From the NCBI GenBank assembly GCA_913056125.1, contig CAJXNC010000005.1, positions 124,001-188,000 on the forward strand: a stretch of DNA of 64,000 bases, written 5' to 3'. Below the pieces are notes generated by a model that worked only from the letters and a program-made list of their open reading frames with translations, was not told the origin of the DNA and searched no databases. The translations under genes were made by a program, and so were the position numbers. Positions within the stretch are counted from its first letter, which is position 1. Every line of letters starts with the position of its first letter. Shown here one piece after another: positions 37,517-46,688 of this stretch. The stretch comes from an uncultured Altererythrobacter sp. Its GTDB lineage: Bacteria; Pseudomonadota; Alphaproteobacteria; Sphingomonadales; Sphingomonadaceae.

Positions 37517-37557
37517 TCGCGCCGCAGTCGTTTCCAGTCCCACCGACTGCGGCGTGA
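37517..37557 (+). promoter_or_regulatory. long stem-loop in the urcA leader
   Basis: CGCCGCAGTCG (37520-37530) and CGACTGCGGCG (37544-37554) are perfect 11-bp complements with a 13-base loop; three further outer pairs, one G-U, extend the stem to 14 bp. It ends 36 bases before the urcA start and has no T-run, so it looks like an mRNA leader structure, not a terminator. Confidence 0.6.
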
Positions 37558-37593
37558 CCCCCTTGGAGGAATTACCGGAGGAAGGAGAAGGGC

Positions 37594-37902
37594 ATGTTGA
37601 AGACCATTTCTATCGCGCTGGCAGGCGCCGCTCTCGTCGCCGCTCCTGCCGCATCGGCGGAGCAGAACGACGCACAGACCGTTGGCGTAACGGTCGACGA
37701 TCTCGACCTGGCGACCGACCAGGGCCGCGAGGAACTCGACCGCCGGATCGATCACGCTGCCAAGGAAGTTTGCGGCCTGAACGACGCCAATACCGGCTCG
37801 CGCGTTCCCAACCGCCAGCTTCGCCAGTGCTATCGTGACGCAAAGCGCCAGATGGACCGCCACTTTGCCGAAGTTGTCGAAGAACAGCGCCGCGGCGGCT
37901 AA
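37594..37902 (+). CDS. UrcA family protein, periplasmic
   Basis: A 102-residue exported protein with a signal peptide ending APAASA. The mature part has VTVDDLDLATDQGREELDRRIDHAA and a single cysteine pair (EVCGLN, RQCYRD), matching UrcA proteins, whose function is unknown. A strong ribosome-binding region (GGAGGAAGGAGAAGG) precedes the ATG. Preceded by a long stem-loop and followed by a terminator, it is a stand-alone, probably well-expressed gene. Confidence 0.88.
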   Translation: MLKTISIALAGAALVAAPAASAEQNDAQTVGVTVDDLDLATDQGREELDRRIDHAAKEVCGLNDANTGSRVPNRQLRQCYRDAKRQMDRHFAEVVEEQRRGG

Positions 37903-37952
37903 TCCAAAGCCGCCAATCGAAGGGTGCCTCTCCCCCCAAGTGCCCTTCCCTG

Positions 37953-37984
37953 CGCCGCCCCGAAACGGGCGGCGTTTCTTTTTG
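37953..37984 (+). terminator. urcA terminator
   Basis: CGCCGCCC (37953-37960) and GGGCGGCG (37967-37974) pair perfectly with a 6-base loop, followed by a T-rich run (TTTCTTTTT). Fifty bases past the urcA stop. Confidence 0.88.
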
Positions 37985-38011
37985 TGCTGCTGAAGATTGC
38001 GCAGGCCAGTC

Positions 38012-38752
38012 CTAGCGGCCGGCCATGGCCTTGACCTTGCGCAGGTAGGTGCGGCCGATGCGCAGATCCTCGCCATCTTCCAGCTCGACGCACCAGACAC
38101 CAAGCCCTTCGTGCCGCAAGCCGCGAATGGCATCGCGCCGCAGGATGGTGGAACGATGGATGCGGATGAACTTTTCCGGGTCCAGCTTCTCTTCCAGACC
38201 GGCAATGGTCTGCAGCAGCAAATAGCTGCTCTCTCCCACATGCAGGCGGACATAGTCGCGCTCTGCATCGATGCGGCTGACCTGATCGACATCGACGCGG
38301 AACAGCTCCGACCGGTTGGGCACCCAGAACTCGCTGAGCCACTCGGTTTCAGGCGTCGCTTCCCGGCTCTCCCGCCGCGCCAGGGCTCGCGCAATCGCGC
38401 GCTCGAGCCGGTCGGTAGCAACGGGCTTGAGCACATAATCGACGGCATCGAGATCGAAGGCCTCGACCGCGAAATCCTCATGCGCGGTGACAAAGATCAC
38501 CGCGGGAGGCGCGTCGCGCTTGCCGAGTTCGCGCGCGACTGAAAGCCCGTCCATTCCCGGCATGGTCATGTCGAGCAGCAGCAGGTCGGGCTTGAGCTTT
38601 TCGGTCAGGCGTAGTGCGGCATCGCCATCGCTGGCCGTGCCCACGACTGACAGTCCGTCAAGCTCGGCACAAAGGACCTGCATGCGCTCGATCGCGAGCG
38701 GCTCGTCATCGACAATCAGCGTGCGCAGGGGCGCCGCATCCTTCTCGCTCAT
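38012..38752 (-). CDS. LytTR family response regulator
   Basis: A 246-residue regulator: receiver domain 1-125 (IVDDEPLA, phosphoacceptor Asp in LLLLDMTMPGMDG, Lys in YVLKPVA) and a LytTR DNA-binding domain from about 140 (RIDAERDYVRLHV, FIRIHRSTILRR, RTYLRKVKAM). It is translated from the same transcript as the sensor kinase upstream (4-base overlap). Confidence 0.95.
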   Translation of the reverse strand: MSEKDAAPLRTLIVDDEPLAIERMQVLCAELDGLSVVGTASDGDAALRLTEKLKPDLLLLDMTMPGMDGLSVARELGKRDAPPAVIFVTAHEDFAVEAFDLDAVDYVLKPVATDRLERAIARALARRESREATPETEWLSEFWVPNRSELFRVDVDQVSRIDAERDYVRLHVGESSYLLLQTIAGLEEKLDPEKFIRIHRSTILRRDAIRGLRHEGLGVWCVELEDGEDLRIGRTYLRKVKAMAGR

Positions 38753-40002
38753 TCGGCTGCCTCGCGATGGCGGTCTCCGCGCACGATCGGCAGCCGCATA
38801 TGCGTAGCATAACCGCCGGGCACATGGCCGGAGACGATCGAGGCGTCATCGCCGAAACGGGCAGCCAGCCTGTCGCTCACATTGTTGATGCCGATCCCAT
38901 AGCCGGGGCGCACATCGTTGCGCTCGGCATTGCTGGTGCCATTGTCCGACACGGTGATGACCAGCCGGTCATATTCCTCGCGTGCGGAAAGCGTGATCGT
39001 CACCTGGCCCGAGCTCGGCGCGACGGCATGCTTGACCGAATTCTCAATCAGCGGCTGAAGGATCATCCCGGGAATGAGGCAGTCCTCCAGAGCGTGCGGA
39101 ACCTCGTACTTCGCCACCAGCCGCATGGGGAAACGCAAAGACTCGATATCGAGATAGAGTTTCTGCAGCTCGATTTCCTCCGCCAGCGGCACGTCCGATG
39201 TGGGATCGTCCGCCAGGCTGCGGCGGTAGAAGCGCGAAATCATCTGGATCATGCGCTCGGCCTGTTCCTTCTTGTCGGTCAGCACCAGAGCCGACAGCGA
39301 ATTGAGCGTGTTGAACAGGAAATGCGGATTGACCTGATATCGCAGGCTGCGCAGTTCCGCCGCCTTGGCGGCACGGCGATAGGCACCCTCGCGCCGTTCG
39401 GCAGCGCGCGCCTTCTCACCCGTCAACAAGGCGAGGTAAAGCGCGCACCAGGCCAGCAACATGAAGTACCGGCCATAGGCAACTTCGGTCAGCTGCTGCC
39501 AATAGGTTCCCTGCAAGGCTGCGGCCTCGACGGTCACGAGGCCGGAAGCACCCTCCTCTTCGGCGAGGTCGGGCATGCCCATGGCAGGAATATCGACCAG
39601 CAGGTCACCGGTCGCGCTATGCCTGACGGTGAAGCCGCGCTGTTCTGCCGAACGGACGAAGACGCGCTCCTCCATCGAGGCAAAGACCATCTGATTGGCT
39701 TGCGCGATCGCCACGGCCACCGGCAATGAAACGATGAGGGCTGCGGCGATCTTGAGCCACAGCGCGCGTGAATCGAACAGGCGCAGGATCGACCACAGGC
39801 CGATCGTAATCACGATACCAAGCGCAGAGGCCAGGGCGCGGCGCCAGAACGCCTCACTCGCAAATCCCAGGTCGACGAGCTCGCCCCGCAGGGTCATGAG
39901 CGCGAAATAGCACACCCACAGGCCGACTATCGAAGCCAGCACGGTGCTGAACGGGACGCGCGCGACCGGATCTTCTGTTTTGGCACTGTCCATCGGGCGC
40001 AT
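38749..40002 (-). CDS. LytS/YehU-type sensor histidine kinase
   Basis: A 417-residue membrane kinase. Four hydrophobic segments in the first 215 residues form the sensor, with a periplasmic loop of about 75 residues before the last. The phosphoacceptor is in RYQVNPHFLFNTLNSL, the N-box in LIENSVKHAV and the G-box in RPGYGIGINNV. This is the His_kinase family that pairs with LytTR regulators, here its immediate partner. Start at 40002 has GAAGGG upstream; 39993 is an in-frame alternative. Confidence 0.94.
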   Translation of the reverse strand: MRPMDSAKTEDPVARVPFSTVLASIVGLWVCYFALMTLRGELVDLGFASEAFWRRALASALGIVITIGLWSILRLFDSRALWLKIAAALIVSLPVAVAIAQANQMVFASMEERVFVRSAEQRGFTVRHSATGDLLVDIPAMGMPDLAEEEGASGLVTVEAAALQGTYWQQLTEVAYGRYFMLLAWCALYLALLTGEKARAAERREGAYRRAAKAAELRSLRYQVNPHFLFNTLNSLSALVLTDKKEQAERMIQMISRFYRRSLADDPTSDVPLAEEIELQKLYLDIESLRFPMRLVAKYEVPHALEDCLIPGMILQPLIENSVKHAVAPSSGQVTITLSAREEYDRLVITVSDNGTSNAERNDVRPGYGIGINNVSDRLAARFGDDASIVSGHVPGGYATHMRLPIVRGDRHREAAE

Positions 40003-40073
40003 TTAGCCCTTCGGAACCACTCTATACCAGCCCCGTGTCACCTTCCGGTCGAAACCTGTCGTTACTTGGTCGA

Positions 40074-41600
40074 TCAGGAAGGCTGAAGAAGTCCTTCTTC
40101 GGCGATCTTCCGACGCCAGTGCAGCGGGGCAAGCGTGTGCACATTGTTGCCCTCGGCATCCACCGCCACAGTCACCGGCATGTCCTTCACGGTGAACTCG
40201 TAGATCGCCTCCATGCCAAGGTCCTCGAAAGCGACGACTTTCGATTCCTTTATCGCGCGGGCTACGAGATAGGCCGCACCGCCCGTGGCCATGAGATAGG
40301 CCGTCTTGAAGCGGCTGATCACATCCACCGCATCCGCCCCGCGTTCAGCCTTGCCGATCATGGCCAGCAAACCCTGGTCGAGCATCATCTCGGTGAACTT
40401 GTCCATTCGGGTTGCGGTGGTCGGGCCGGCCGGGCCGACGACTTCGCCCATCACCGGATCGACCGGGCCGACATAGTAGATTGCCCGTCCCTTGAAGTTG
40501 ACGGGCAGCTCCTCGCCCTTGGACAACATGTCCTGTATGCGCTTGTGCGCCGCGTCGCGCCCGGTCAGCATCTTGCCGTTGAGCAGCAGGCGATCGCCCG
40601 TCTTCCAGCTCGCCACCATTTCGGGCGTGAGATTGTCGAGATCGACCCGCTTGGCTTCGGCATCGGGCTGCCAGTGCACATCGGGCCATTTGTCGAGATC
40701 GGGGGCGGGAATGTAGCTCGGTCCCGAACCGTCGAGCGTGAAATGCGCATGGCGCGTGGCCGCGCAATTGGGAATCATGGCGACGGGCTTGCCCGCTGCA
40801 TGGCAGGGTGCATCGAGGATCTTCACATCGAGCACGGTGGAAAGACCGCCAAGGCCCTGCGCGCCGACGCCCATGGCGTTGACCGCGTCGAAAATGTCGA
40901 TTCGCAGCTGCTCGATATCGTTCTGCGGCCCGCGCTGCTTCAAGAGCGCCATGTCAATCGGTTCCATGAGCGAGAGCTTGGCCAGCTTCATGCAATGCTC
41001 GGCCGTGCCGCCAATGCCGATGCCGAGCATGCCCGGCGGGCACCAGCCTGCGCCCATGGATGGGATCTGCTCGAGCACCCAATCGACGATATTGTCGCTC
41101 GGGTTCATCATCTTGAACTTGCTCTTGTTCTCGCTGCCGCCACCCTTGGCGGCCACATCAATGGCCACAGTCTTGCCCGGCACCATCTCCACCGAGAGAA
41201 CACAGGGCGTGTTGTCGCGCGTATTGCGGCGCGTGAAGGCTGGATCGGCCAGGATCGAGGCGCGCAGCTTGTTGTCCGGATGATTGTAGGCGCGGCGCAC
41301 GCCCTCATCGACCACGTCCTGCAGGCTCTTGTCCGAATCGAGGCGGCAGTCCTGCCCCCATTTGACGAAGACATTGACGATGCCGGTATCTTGGCAAATC
41401 GGCCGGTGCCCTTCGGCACACATGCGGCTGTTTGTCAGGATCTGCGCGATGGCATCCTTGGCCGCCGGGCCTTGCTCTGCCTTGTAGGCCTCGCCCAGCG
41501 CCGTGATGTAATCCATCGGATGGTAGTAGGAGATATATTGCAGCGCATCGGCCACGCTCTCGATGATATCGTCTTCGCTGATGGTAATCGCGTCGTTCAT
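40074..41600 (-). CDS. class I fumarate hydratase, iron-sulfur type
   Basis: A 508-residue [4Fe-4S] hydro-lyase converting fumarate and malate in the TCA cycle. NSRMCAEGHRPICQDTGIVNVFV contains a cluster cysteine; GWCPPGMLGIGIGGTAEHCM and IPNCAATRHAHF hold others. The C-terminal domain has AGPTTATRMDKF. The single-chain arrangement matches FumA-type enzymes. An Fe-S enzyme that would depend on the SUF system encoded upstream. Diverges from the PCMT-like gene. Confidence 0.95.
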   Translation of the reverse strand: MNDAITISEDDIIESVADALQYISYYHPMDYITALGEAYKAEQGPAAKDAIAQILTNSRMCAEGHRPICQDTGIVNVFVKWGQDCRLDSDKSLQDVVDEGVRRAYNHPDNKLRASILADPAFTRRNTRDNTPCVLSVEMVPGKTVAIDVAAKGGGSENKSKFKMMNPSDNIVDWVLEQIPSMGAGWCPPGMLGIGIGGTAEHCMKLAKLSLMEPIDMALLKQRGPQNDIEQLRIDIFDAVNAMGVGAQGLGGLSTVLDVKILDAPCHAAGKPVAMIPNCAATRHAHFTLDGSGPSYIPAPDLDKWPDVHWQPDAEAKRVDLDNLTPEMVASWKTGDRLLLNGKMLTGRDAAHKRIQDMLSKGEELPVNFKGRAIYYVGPVDPVMGEVVGPAGPTTATRMDKFTEMMLDQGLLAMIGKAERGADAVDVISRFKTAYLMATGGAAYLVARAIKESKVVAFEDLGMEAIYEFTVKDMPVTVAVDAEGNNVHTLAPLHWRRKIAEEGLLQPS

Positions 41601-41658
41601 CGAAGCCAGACTCCTGCTGATACAATTTTCGACACCATCTAGGCGCGCCTATGGTTAT

Positions 41659-41696
41659 GGTCAAAGCCAATGGGGCACGGCTCTTGGGTCAAAGCC
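41659..41696. repeat. 10-bp direct repeat upstream of PCMT-like gene
   Basis: GGTCAAAGCC occurs at 41659-41668 and 41687-41696, starts 28 bp apart, in the 165-bp fumarase/PCMT divergent gap. Might be a regulator's tandem site; nothing else supports it. Confidence 0.3.
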
Positions 41697-41765
41697 CTTG
41701 GCCTCGGGCGGAGTTGCGCCTAAGGCTCGCTCCCGCAAGTGCGAAAGAGACATAGCGACGTGACA

Positions 41766-42368
41766 ATGGTTGAAGCCCCCATCCGTCCCACAGATTATAC
41801 CGCCGCCCGCAAGGCGATGATCGACAGCCAGCTGCGAACCAGCGGCGTGACTGCCGATTGGGCCGTTGCCCGCATGGGCAGCGTGCCGCGCGAGAATTAC
41901 GTGCCCGCGTCGGCCAAGGGCGTGGCCTATGTCGATCGCGCCATTCCGCTGGGCGATGGCAAGTTCCTCGCCGCCCCGTTATTCCACGGCATGATGTTGC
42001 AGGAAGCCGCGCCCAAACCTGGCGATGCGGCAATCGTCGTGGATGGCGGCAGCGGTTACCTGCCAGAACTGCTCAAGCCGCTTGTCGCTTCGCTGCGCGT
42101 ACTTACCCCGGAAGAGGCGCTGGTATCTGCGCGCGGAGGCAAGAAGGCCGACCTGCTGCTGGTCGATGGCGCAATCGAGCACGTCCCTGCTTCGCTGGCC
42201 AAGCGCCTCGCCGATAGTGGCCGCCTCGTTACCGGCCTCTGCGTGAATGGCGTGACCAGGCTGGCAACAGGCCGCAAGGCAGGCCAAGACATTGCCCTGC
42301 TCCCGCTTGCAGAAATCGGTATCCCAAGGCTTCCGCAGTTCGACACGCCGAAGGCCTGGAGCTTCTGA
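41766..42368 (+). CDS. protein-L-isoaspartate methyltransferase-like protein
   Basis: A 200-residue protein of the PCMT family: YTAARKAMIDSQLRTSGV, VPRENYVPA and AYVDRAIPLGDGKFL are family-specific. PCMT repairs isoaspartyl residues with S-adenosylmethionine. The normal SAM-binding GSGxGYxTA motif reads VDGGSGYLPELL here, partly degenerate. The start ATG 41766 gives the expected N-terminus. It precedes the TolC gene by 2 bases; this pairing is common in sphingomonads, as I recall. Confidence 0.85.
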   Translation: MVEAPIRPTDYTAARKAMIDSQLRTSGVTADWAVARMGSVPRENYVPASAKGVAYVDRAIPLGDGKFLAAPLFHGMMLQEAAPKPGDAAIVVDGGSGYLPELLKPLVASLRVLTPEEALVSARGGKKADLLLVDGAIEHVPASLAKRLADSGRLVTGLCVNGVTRLATGRKAGQDIALLPLAEIGIPRLPQFDTPKAWSF

Positions 42369-42370
42369 GC

Positions 42371-43819
42371 ATGCGCAGGATCGGCCTGAAGGCTGCCCTT
42401 CTTGCGTGCGCGGCACTGGGCGCGGCGCCGGCGCAGGGCGAGACGCTGAAAGAAGCCCTGATCGCAGCATATACAACCAACCCGCAGCTCGAAGCCGCGC
42501 GCGCAAACTTGCGCGCCACGGATGAGGGCGAGGTCATCCAGCGCGCAGGCGGCCTGCCCTCGCTTTCGACTTCGGGCAATTTCACCGAGTTCCTGAAAAG
42601 CTCGTCCTCCAGCTTCATCGCTCCCGAGCGTTCGCTTTCGGCCAATGTCGATCTGAGCGTGCCGATCTATTCCGGTGGCAGCGTGCGCAACGGCATCCAT
42701 GCTGCGCGCAACCGTGTCGAAGCCGGTCGCGCCGACCTGCGCGGCACCGAAAGCGCGATCTTCGCGCAGGTCGTGGCGGCCTATATGGACGTCATCCTCA
42801 ATGAGGCCATCGTCGGACTTTCAACGCGTAATGTCGAAGTGCTTACCGTGAACCTTGAGGCGACCAGCGACCGTTTCGAGATTGGCGAATTGACGCGCAC
42901 CGACGTTGCGCAATCGGAAAGTCGCCTCGCGCTGGCGCGCACCGACCTGCGTTCTTCACAGGCAAACCTGATCTCCGCGCGCGAGAACTATATCGCGCTG
43001 GTCGGCATGGCGCCGGGAGAACTCGATGCGCCGCCTCCCCTGCCGGGCCTCCCGGAAGGTCCGGACGACGCGGTGGACGTTGCGCTCGAATACAATCCTG
43101 ACCTGCTGGCAGCGCGCGAGCGCGCCGAAGCATCGGGCTATGACATCGAAGTGGCCGGTGCCGGTCGCTTGCCGACGCTCTCCGCTTTCGCCAGCGGTGG
43201 CTACCAGGATTATCTCGGCACGCTAGGCAGCATTCCCGGCCAGACCGCCGCGGACCAGACCAGCACCACCGCGCAAGCAGGCCTGCGCCTGTCCCTGCCT
43301 ATCTTCCAGGGCGGACGCGTGGCCGCGCAACAGCGCCAGGCACAGGCGCAAAGCTCCGCCGCGCTGGAGCAGGCCATCGCCACGGAACGCAGCGTCATCG
43401 CACAGGTGCGCGCAGCATTCTCCAGCTGGCGCGCTGCCAATGCCATCATCGCCTCGACCCAGTCGGCGGTCGATGCTGCCGAACTGAGCCTCGAGGGCGT
43501 GCGGGCCGAGAACTCGATCGGCAATCGCACCATCCTCGAAGTGCTCAATGCCGAGCAGGAACTGCTCGCCGCCCGGGTGCAATTGGTAACTGCGCGGCGC
43601 AATGCTTACGTTGCGGGTTTCTCACTGCTGGCCGCCATGGGGCGCGCCGAAGCACGTGATCTCGGCCTGGAGGGCGATGTTCCGCTCTATGATCCTGTTG
43701 CCAATTACGATCGCTCGCGCAGCATCCTGATCGACTGGCACAGCGATCCCGATCCGATCGCCACGTCCACGAGCACCGTTGACATCCCGGCGCAGGACGG
43801 TGAGATTCCAGCCGAATAG
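42371..43819 (+). CDS. tolC: TolC family outer membrane channel protein
   Basis: A 482-residue outer-membrane efflux channel with signal peptide (MRRIGLKAALLACAALGAAPAQG). Two OEP repeats: TLKEALIAAYTTNPQLEAARANLRA at the start and VDVALEYNPDLLAARERAEA near residue 235. Long coiled-coil helices and VPIYSGG/LPIFQGG strand turns follow the type I secretion TolC pattern. The C-terminal tail after residue 440 is acidic. No inner-membrane partner is encoded nearby. Confidence 0.93.
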   Translation: MRRIGLKAALLACAALGAAPAQGETLKEALIAAYTTNPQLEAARANLRATDEGEVIQRAGGLPSLSTSGNFTEFLKSSSSSFIAPERSLSANVDLSVPIYSGGSVRNGIHAARNRVEAGRADLRGTESAIFAQVVAAYMDVILNEAIVGLSTRNVEVLTVNLEATSDRFEIGELTRTDVAQSESRLALARTDLRSSQANLISARENYIALVGMAPGELDAPPPLPGLPEGPDDAVDVALEYNPDLLAARERAEASGYDIEVAGAGRLPTLSAFASGGYQDYLGTLGSIPGQTAADQTSTTAQAGLRLSLPIFQGGRVAAQQRQAQAQSSAALEQAIATERSVIAQVRAAFSSWRAANAIIASTQSAVDAAELSLEGVRAENSIGNRTILEVLNAEQELLAARVQLVTARRNAYVAGFSLLAAMGRAEARDLGLEGDVPLYDPVANYDRSRSILIDWHSDPDPIATSTSTVDIPAQDGEIPAE

Positions 43820-43832
43820 GGGACAGGCATTT

Positions 43833-44279
43833 ATGCGGCAGGAAGGCGAACCTTCGGTCGAAGAAATTCTCGAATCGATCAAGAAAGTGATCGCACGCGA
43901 CAATCGCGAAGCCGCGCAGGCCGAGCGCCGGCGGCGCGAAACCGAAGGGGTGATGCAACTTCCCGCTGAAGAGGATGAGGACGAGGCAGAAGCCGACGTG
44001 CTCGATCTTGGCCAGGCTGGTGAGGAAATGGTCGAAGACGAAGCGCTGACCAATGCCGATGCCGCCGATGCCATGCGCCAGTCTCTGGCCGCGCTCTCCA
44101 TGCTCGCAGAACCTTCGGCCCCGCCGCAGATCGTGCGTTCGGGAGAAACTTCGCTCGAAGGTCTTGTGCGCGAGATGCTCCGCCCGATGATGGCGCAGTG
44201 GCTTGACGCGCATCTCCCCGAAATCGTCGAACGGCTGGTAAAAGCCGAAATTGCCCGGATTGCCGGCAAGAAGCGCTAG
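43833..44279 (+). CDS. PopZ-like polar organising protein (DUF2497)
   Basis: A 148-residue protein with both PopZ landmarks: N-terminal [19 protein letters not shown] and a C-terminal helix bundle [31 protein letters not shown] highly acidic linker ([13 protein letters not shown]) joins them. In Caulobacter PopZ gathers at the pole and tethers ParB-parS; here parB and parS are about 14-18 kb away. Thirteen bases after the TolC gene, probably the same transcript. Confidence 0.88.
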   Translation: MRQEGEPSVEEILESIKKVIARDNREAAQAERRRRETEGVMQLPAEEDEDEAEADVLDLGQAGEEMVEDEALTNADAADAMRQSLAALSMLAEPSAPPQIVRSGETSLEGLVREMLRPMMAQWLDAHLPEIVERLVKAEIARIAGKKR

Positions 44280-44332
44280 GCCGAGCGCGGCCCCGGCCTT
44301 GCTGCCCGCGGTCCAGGCACCATCTATGCTGC

Positions 44333-44704
44333 ATGGCTGACACTCGCGAAATCGCCAGGGCGCGCCGCGCACTAACCGCCATTGGCGGCGACACGATCGA
44401 ACGACACATTTTCCTGTGCGGCATGTCGGAAAAGCAGAAGTGCTGCCGCAGGGAGGATGGCGAGCGTAGCTGGAACTACCTGAAGACGCGGCTCAAGGAA
44501 CTCGGCCTGGTCGGTCGTGGCGGCGTCCAGCGGACCAAGGCCGATTGCCTGCAGATCTGCGAAGCCGGTCCCATCGCCGTCGTCTGGCCGGATCGCGTCT
44601 GGTACCATTCCTGTACCGAGCAGGTGCTGGAGCGTATTATCCAAGAGCACCTGATCGGGGGTATTCCCGTCGAGGAATACCGTCTCGACGGCGGGCCGCG
44701 CTAG
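44333..44704 (+). CDS. thioredoxin-like [2Fe-2S] ferredoxin
   Basis: A 123-residue protein resembling the shethna-type/(2Fe-2S) thioredoxin-fold ferredoxins: [14 protein letters not shown] (two ligands) and [23 protein letters not shown] (two ligands). Residues 1-20 are a charged extension. Electron-transfer partner unknown. Stop overlaps the stop of a convergent gene (CTAG). Confidence 0.9.
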   Translation: MADTREIARARRALTAIGGDTIERHIFLCGMSEKQKCCRREDGERSWNYLKTRLKELGLVGRGGVQRTKADCLQICEAGPIAVVWPDRVWYHSCTEQVLERIIQEHLIGGIPVEEYRLDGGPR

Positions 44705-44991
44705 AAATCGAGATCGTCGAGAGAATTATCGACCGATTCGTCATGGCCGGTCCCGCTCGACAGGAATACCAGCCCCATCAGCGCACTCATCAGCAGCATG
44801 GCAAAGCCGATCGCCAGCGCAATCGCGATGAAGAAATGCACAGAGACCATGCCCAGCTGCTTGTAGAGGATCGCCATTGCAACGATCACCGTGCCCGTGG
44901 TGAGCAGGAACATGAAGCGCATGAGGCGGCGATAGCGCGCCCAGGCATGTGCCGCGTTCTTCGGATCGTCGAGTGGGGAAGGCCTGACCAT
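44701..44991 (-). CDS. hypothetical two-helix membrane protein
   Basis: A 96-residue protein: an N-terminal basic region ([20 protein letters not shown]), two membrane helices (about 28-46 and 52-80) and an acidic tail ([12 protein letters not shown]). Start at ATG 44991. Family not recognised. It shares four bases of stop codon with the ferredoxin gene. Confidence 0.72.
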   Translation of the reverse strand: MVRPSPLDDPKNAAHAWARYRRLMRFMFLLTTGTVIVAMAILYKQLGMVSVHFFIAIALAIGFAMLLMSALMGLVFLSSGTGHDESVDNSLDDLDF

Positions 44992-45101
44992 GCCGCCCAA
45001 CTACAGCCGCAATATGGACAGTGGCAATGGCAGAGTCGTGCAGATTTGTAGGGACTCGGCATTCCGTGGCATAATCGCGTCGGGGCAATAAGGAGAATGC
45101 G

Positions 45102-45530
45102 ATGACAATCGCCCGGATAATCGAAGGTCGCGACCAGCAGATCATCAGCTGCACGGCGCAGGATTCTGTCCAAGAGGCCGCAAAAATGCTCGCCGAAAGA
45201 CGGATCGGCGCGCTGCCGGTCATGAATGGCGATGATATCGCGGGAATCTTCTCCGAAAGGGACCTGCTCTATTGCATTGCCCGCGAAGGTGCAGGCGTGA
45301 TGAACAGACCCGTAGGTGAAGTGATGACCGCGCCGGCTATTACGATCGAGAAGGACAGCCTGGCACTCGATGCGCTTTCGCTGATGACGAGGCGTCGCAT
45401 CCGCCACTTGCCGGTGGTCGAAAACGGCAGGCTCCTGGCCTTTGTTTCGATTGGCGACATCGTCAAATACCGTATCGAGCAGGTCGAGGCCGAAGCGGAA
45501 CAGATGCGCGATTATATCACCATGTCTTGA
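45102..45530 (+). CDS. CBS domain protein
   Basis: A 142-residue protein consisting of two CBS modules: residues 6-60 (VQEAAKMLAERRIGALPVMNGDDIAGIFSERDL) and 75-130 (ALDALSLMTRRRIRHLPVVENGRLLAFVSIGDIV). Paired CBS domains bind adenosyl nucleotides. AAGGAG lies 6 bases before the ATG. No catalytic domain is attached. Thirty-one bases from erpA. Confidence 0.92.
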   Translation: MTIARIIEGRDQQIISCTAQDSVQEAAKMLAERRIGALPVMNGDDIAGIFSERDLLYCIAREGAGVMNRPVGEVMTAPAITIEKDSLALDALSLMTRRRIRHLPVVENGRLLAFVSIGDIVKYRIEQVEAEAEQMRDYITMS

Positions 45531-45561
45531 GCGCAGGCGCGCTCATCCCTACATGCGGCGC

Positions 45562-45891
45562 ATGGCCGAAGCGCTAACACTGACAAAATCTGCTGCCGAA
45601 CGTGTCGGCTGGATCGCTCAAAAGCAGGGCAAGCCTGCCATACTGCGCCTATCCGTGGAGGGAGGTGGCTGTTCCGGCTTCCAGTACAAGTTCGATCTCG
45701 ACGAAGGACCTGAAGAGGGCGACAGCGTGAGCGAGACCGACGGCGTGAAGCTGGTCGTCGATCCGGTCAGCCTCGACCTCGTGGCCGGGAGCGTGGTCGA
45801 TTTCGTCGAATCGCTGGGCGGCGCGGCCTTCCGCGTTGAAAATCCCAATGCCGCTGCCGGTTGTGGTTGCGGTTCCAGCTTCGGGATTTAA
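45562..45891 (+). CDS. erpA: iron-sulfur cluster insertion protein ErpA-like
   Basis: A 109-residue A-type carrier: LTKSAAERVGWIAQKQGKPAILRLSVEGGGCSGFQY and the C-terminal GCGCGSSFGI provide the three cysteines. Compared with the SUF-linked carrier, it lacks a basic N-terminal extension. The start is ATG 45562, with 45553 in frame as an alternative. Its stop overlaps the xthA start (TAATG). Confidence 0.9.
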   Translation: MAEALTLTKSAAERVGWIAQKQGKPAILRLSVEGGGCSGFQYKFDLDEGPEEGDSVSETDGVKLVVDPVSLDLVAGSVVDFVESLGGAAFRVENPNAAAGCGCGSSFGI

Positions 45892-46688
45892 TGTCCGCAT
45901 CTGTGCGGATAGCAAGCTTCAACATCAACGGTATCAAGGCGCGCCTGCCGCGCCTGCTCGAATGGCTGGAGGAAACCCGGCCCACGGTCGCCTGCCTGCA
46001 GGAGATCAAGAGCATGGACGAGAACTTCCCGGCCGAGGAGTTCGAGAAGATCGGCTACAAGGCGATCTGGCACGGGCAGAAGAGCTTCAACGGCGTGGCA
46101 ATCCTCGCCGATGGCGTCGAGCCGGTGGAAATGCAGCGCGGGCTTGGCATTGACGGCCCCAAGGATGGCGAAGGCGAACAGGCGCGCTATCTCGAGGCCG
46201 AAGTGAACGGCGTGCGCATCTGCAATCTCTATTTGCCCAATGGCAATCCGCAGCCGGGACCCAAATTCGACTACAAGCTCGCCTGGATGAAGCGCCTGCG
46301 CGCCCGCTGCCAAGAGCATTTGGCAGCGGAGATCCCAACCGTGGTGCTCGGCGACTATAACGTCATCCCCGAGGACAAGGATGTCTGGGCCGTCAAAGCC
46401 ATGCAGGACGATGCGCTGATGCAGCCCGAATCGCGTGACGCCTATCGCCGCATGCTCAATGATGGCTGGACCGATGCGATCGACACGCTCAATCCGCGTG
46501 GCGGGGTGTGGACCTATTGGGACTACCAGGCGGGTGCATGGCCGCGCGACCATGGCTTCCGCATCGACCACCTGCTGTTGTCACCCGACCTTGCTGACAG
46601 GCTCCTGGCAGCAGGCGTCGACAAGGAATATCGCGGCCGGGAGAAAGCCAGCGACCACGCACCTGTATGGGTGGAGCTGCGGGGCTAG
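45891..46688 (+). CDS. xthA: exodeoxyribonuclease III
   Basis: A 265-residue AP endonuclease/3'-exonuclease for base-excision repair. Motifs: FNINGIKARLP, CLQEIKSMDE (metal Glu), NLYLPNGNP, LGDYNVIPEDKDVW and HGFRIDHLLLS, with KASDHAPVWVEL (catalytic Asp-His) near the end. Full length. Coupled to erpA. Confidence 0.96.
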   Translation: MSASVRIASFNINGIKARLPRLLEWLEETRPTVACLQEIKSMDENFPAEEFEKIGYKAIWHGQKSFNGVAILADGVEPVEMQRGLGIDGPKDGEGEQARYLEAEVNGVRICNLYLPNGNPQPGPKFDYKLAWMKRLRARCQEHLAAEIPTVVLGDYNVIPEDKDVWAVKAMQDDALMQPESRDAYRRMLNDGWTDAIDTLNPRGGVWTYWDYQAGAWPRDHGFRIDHLLLSPDLADRLLAAGVDKEYRGREKASDHAPVWVELRG

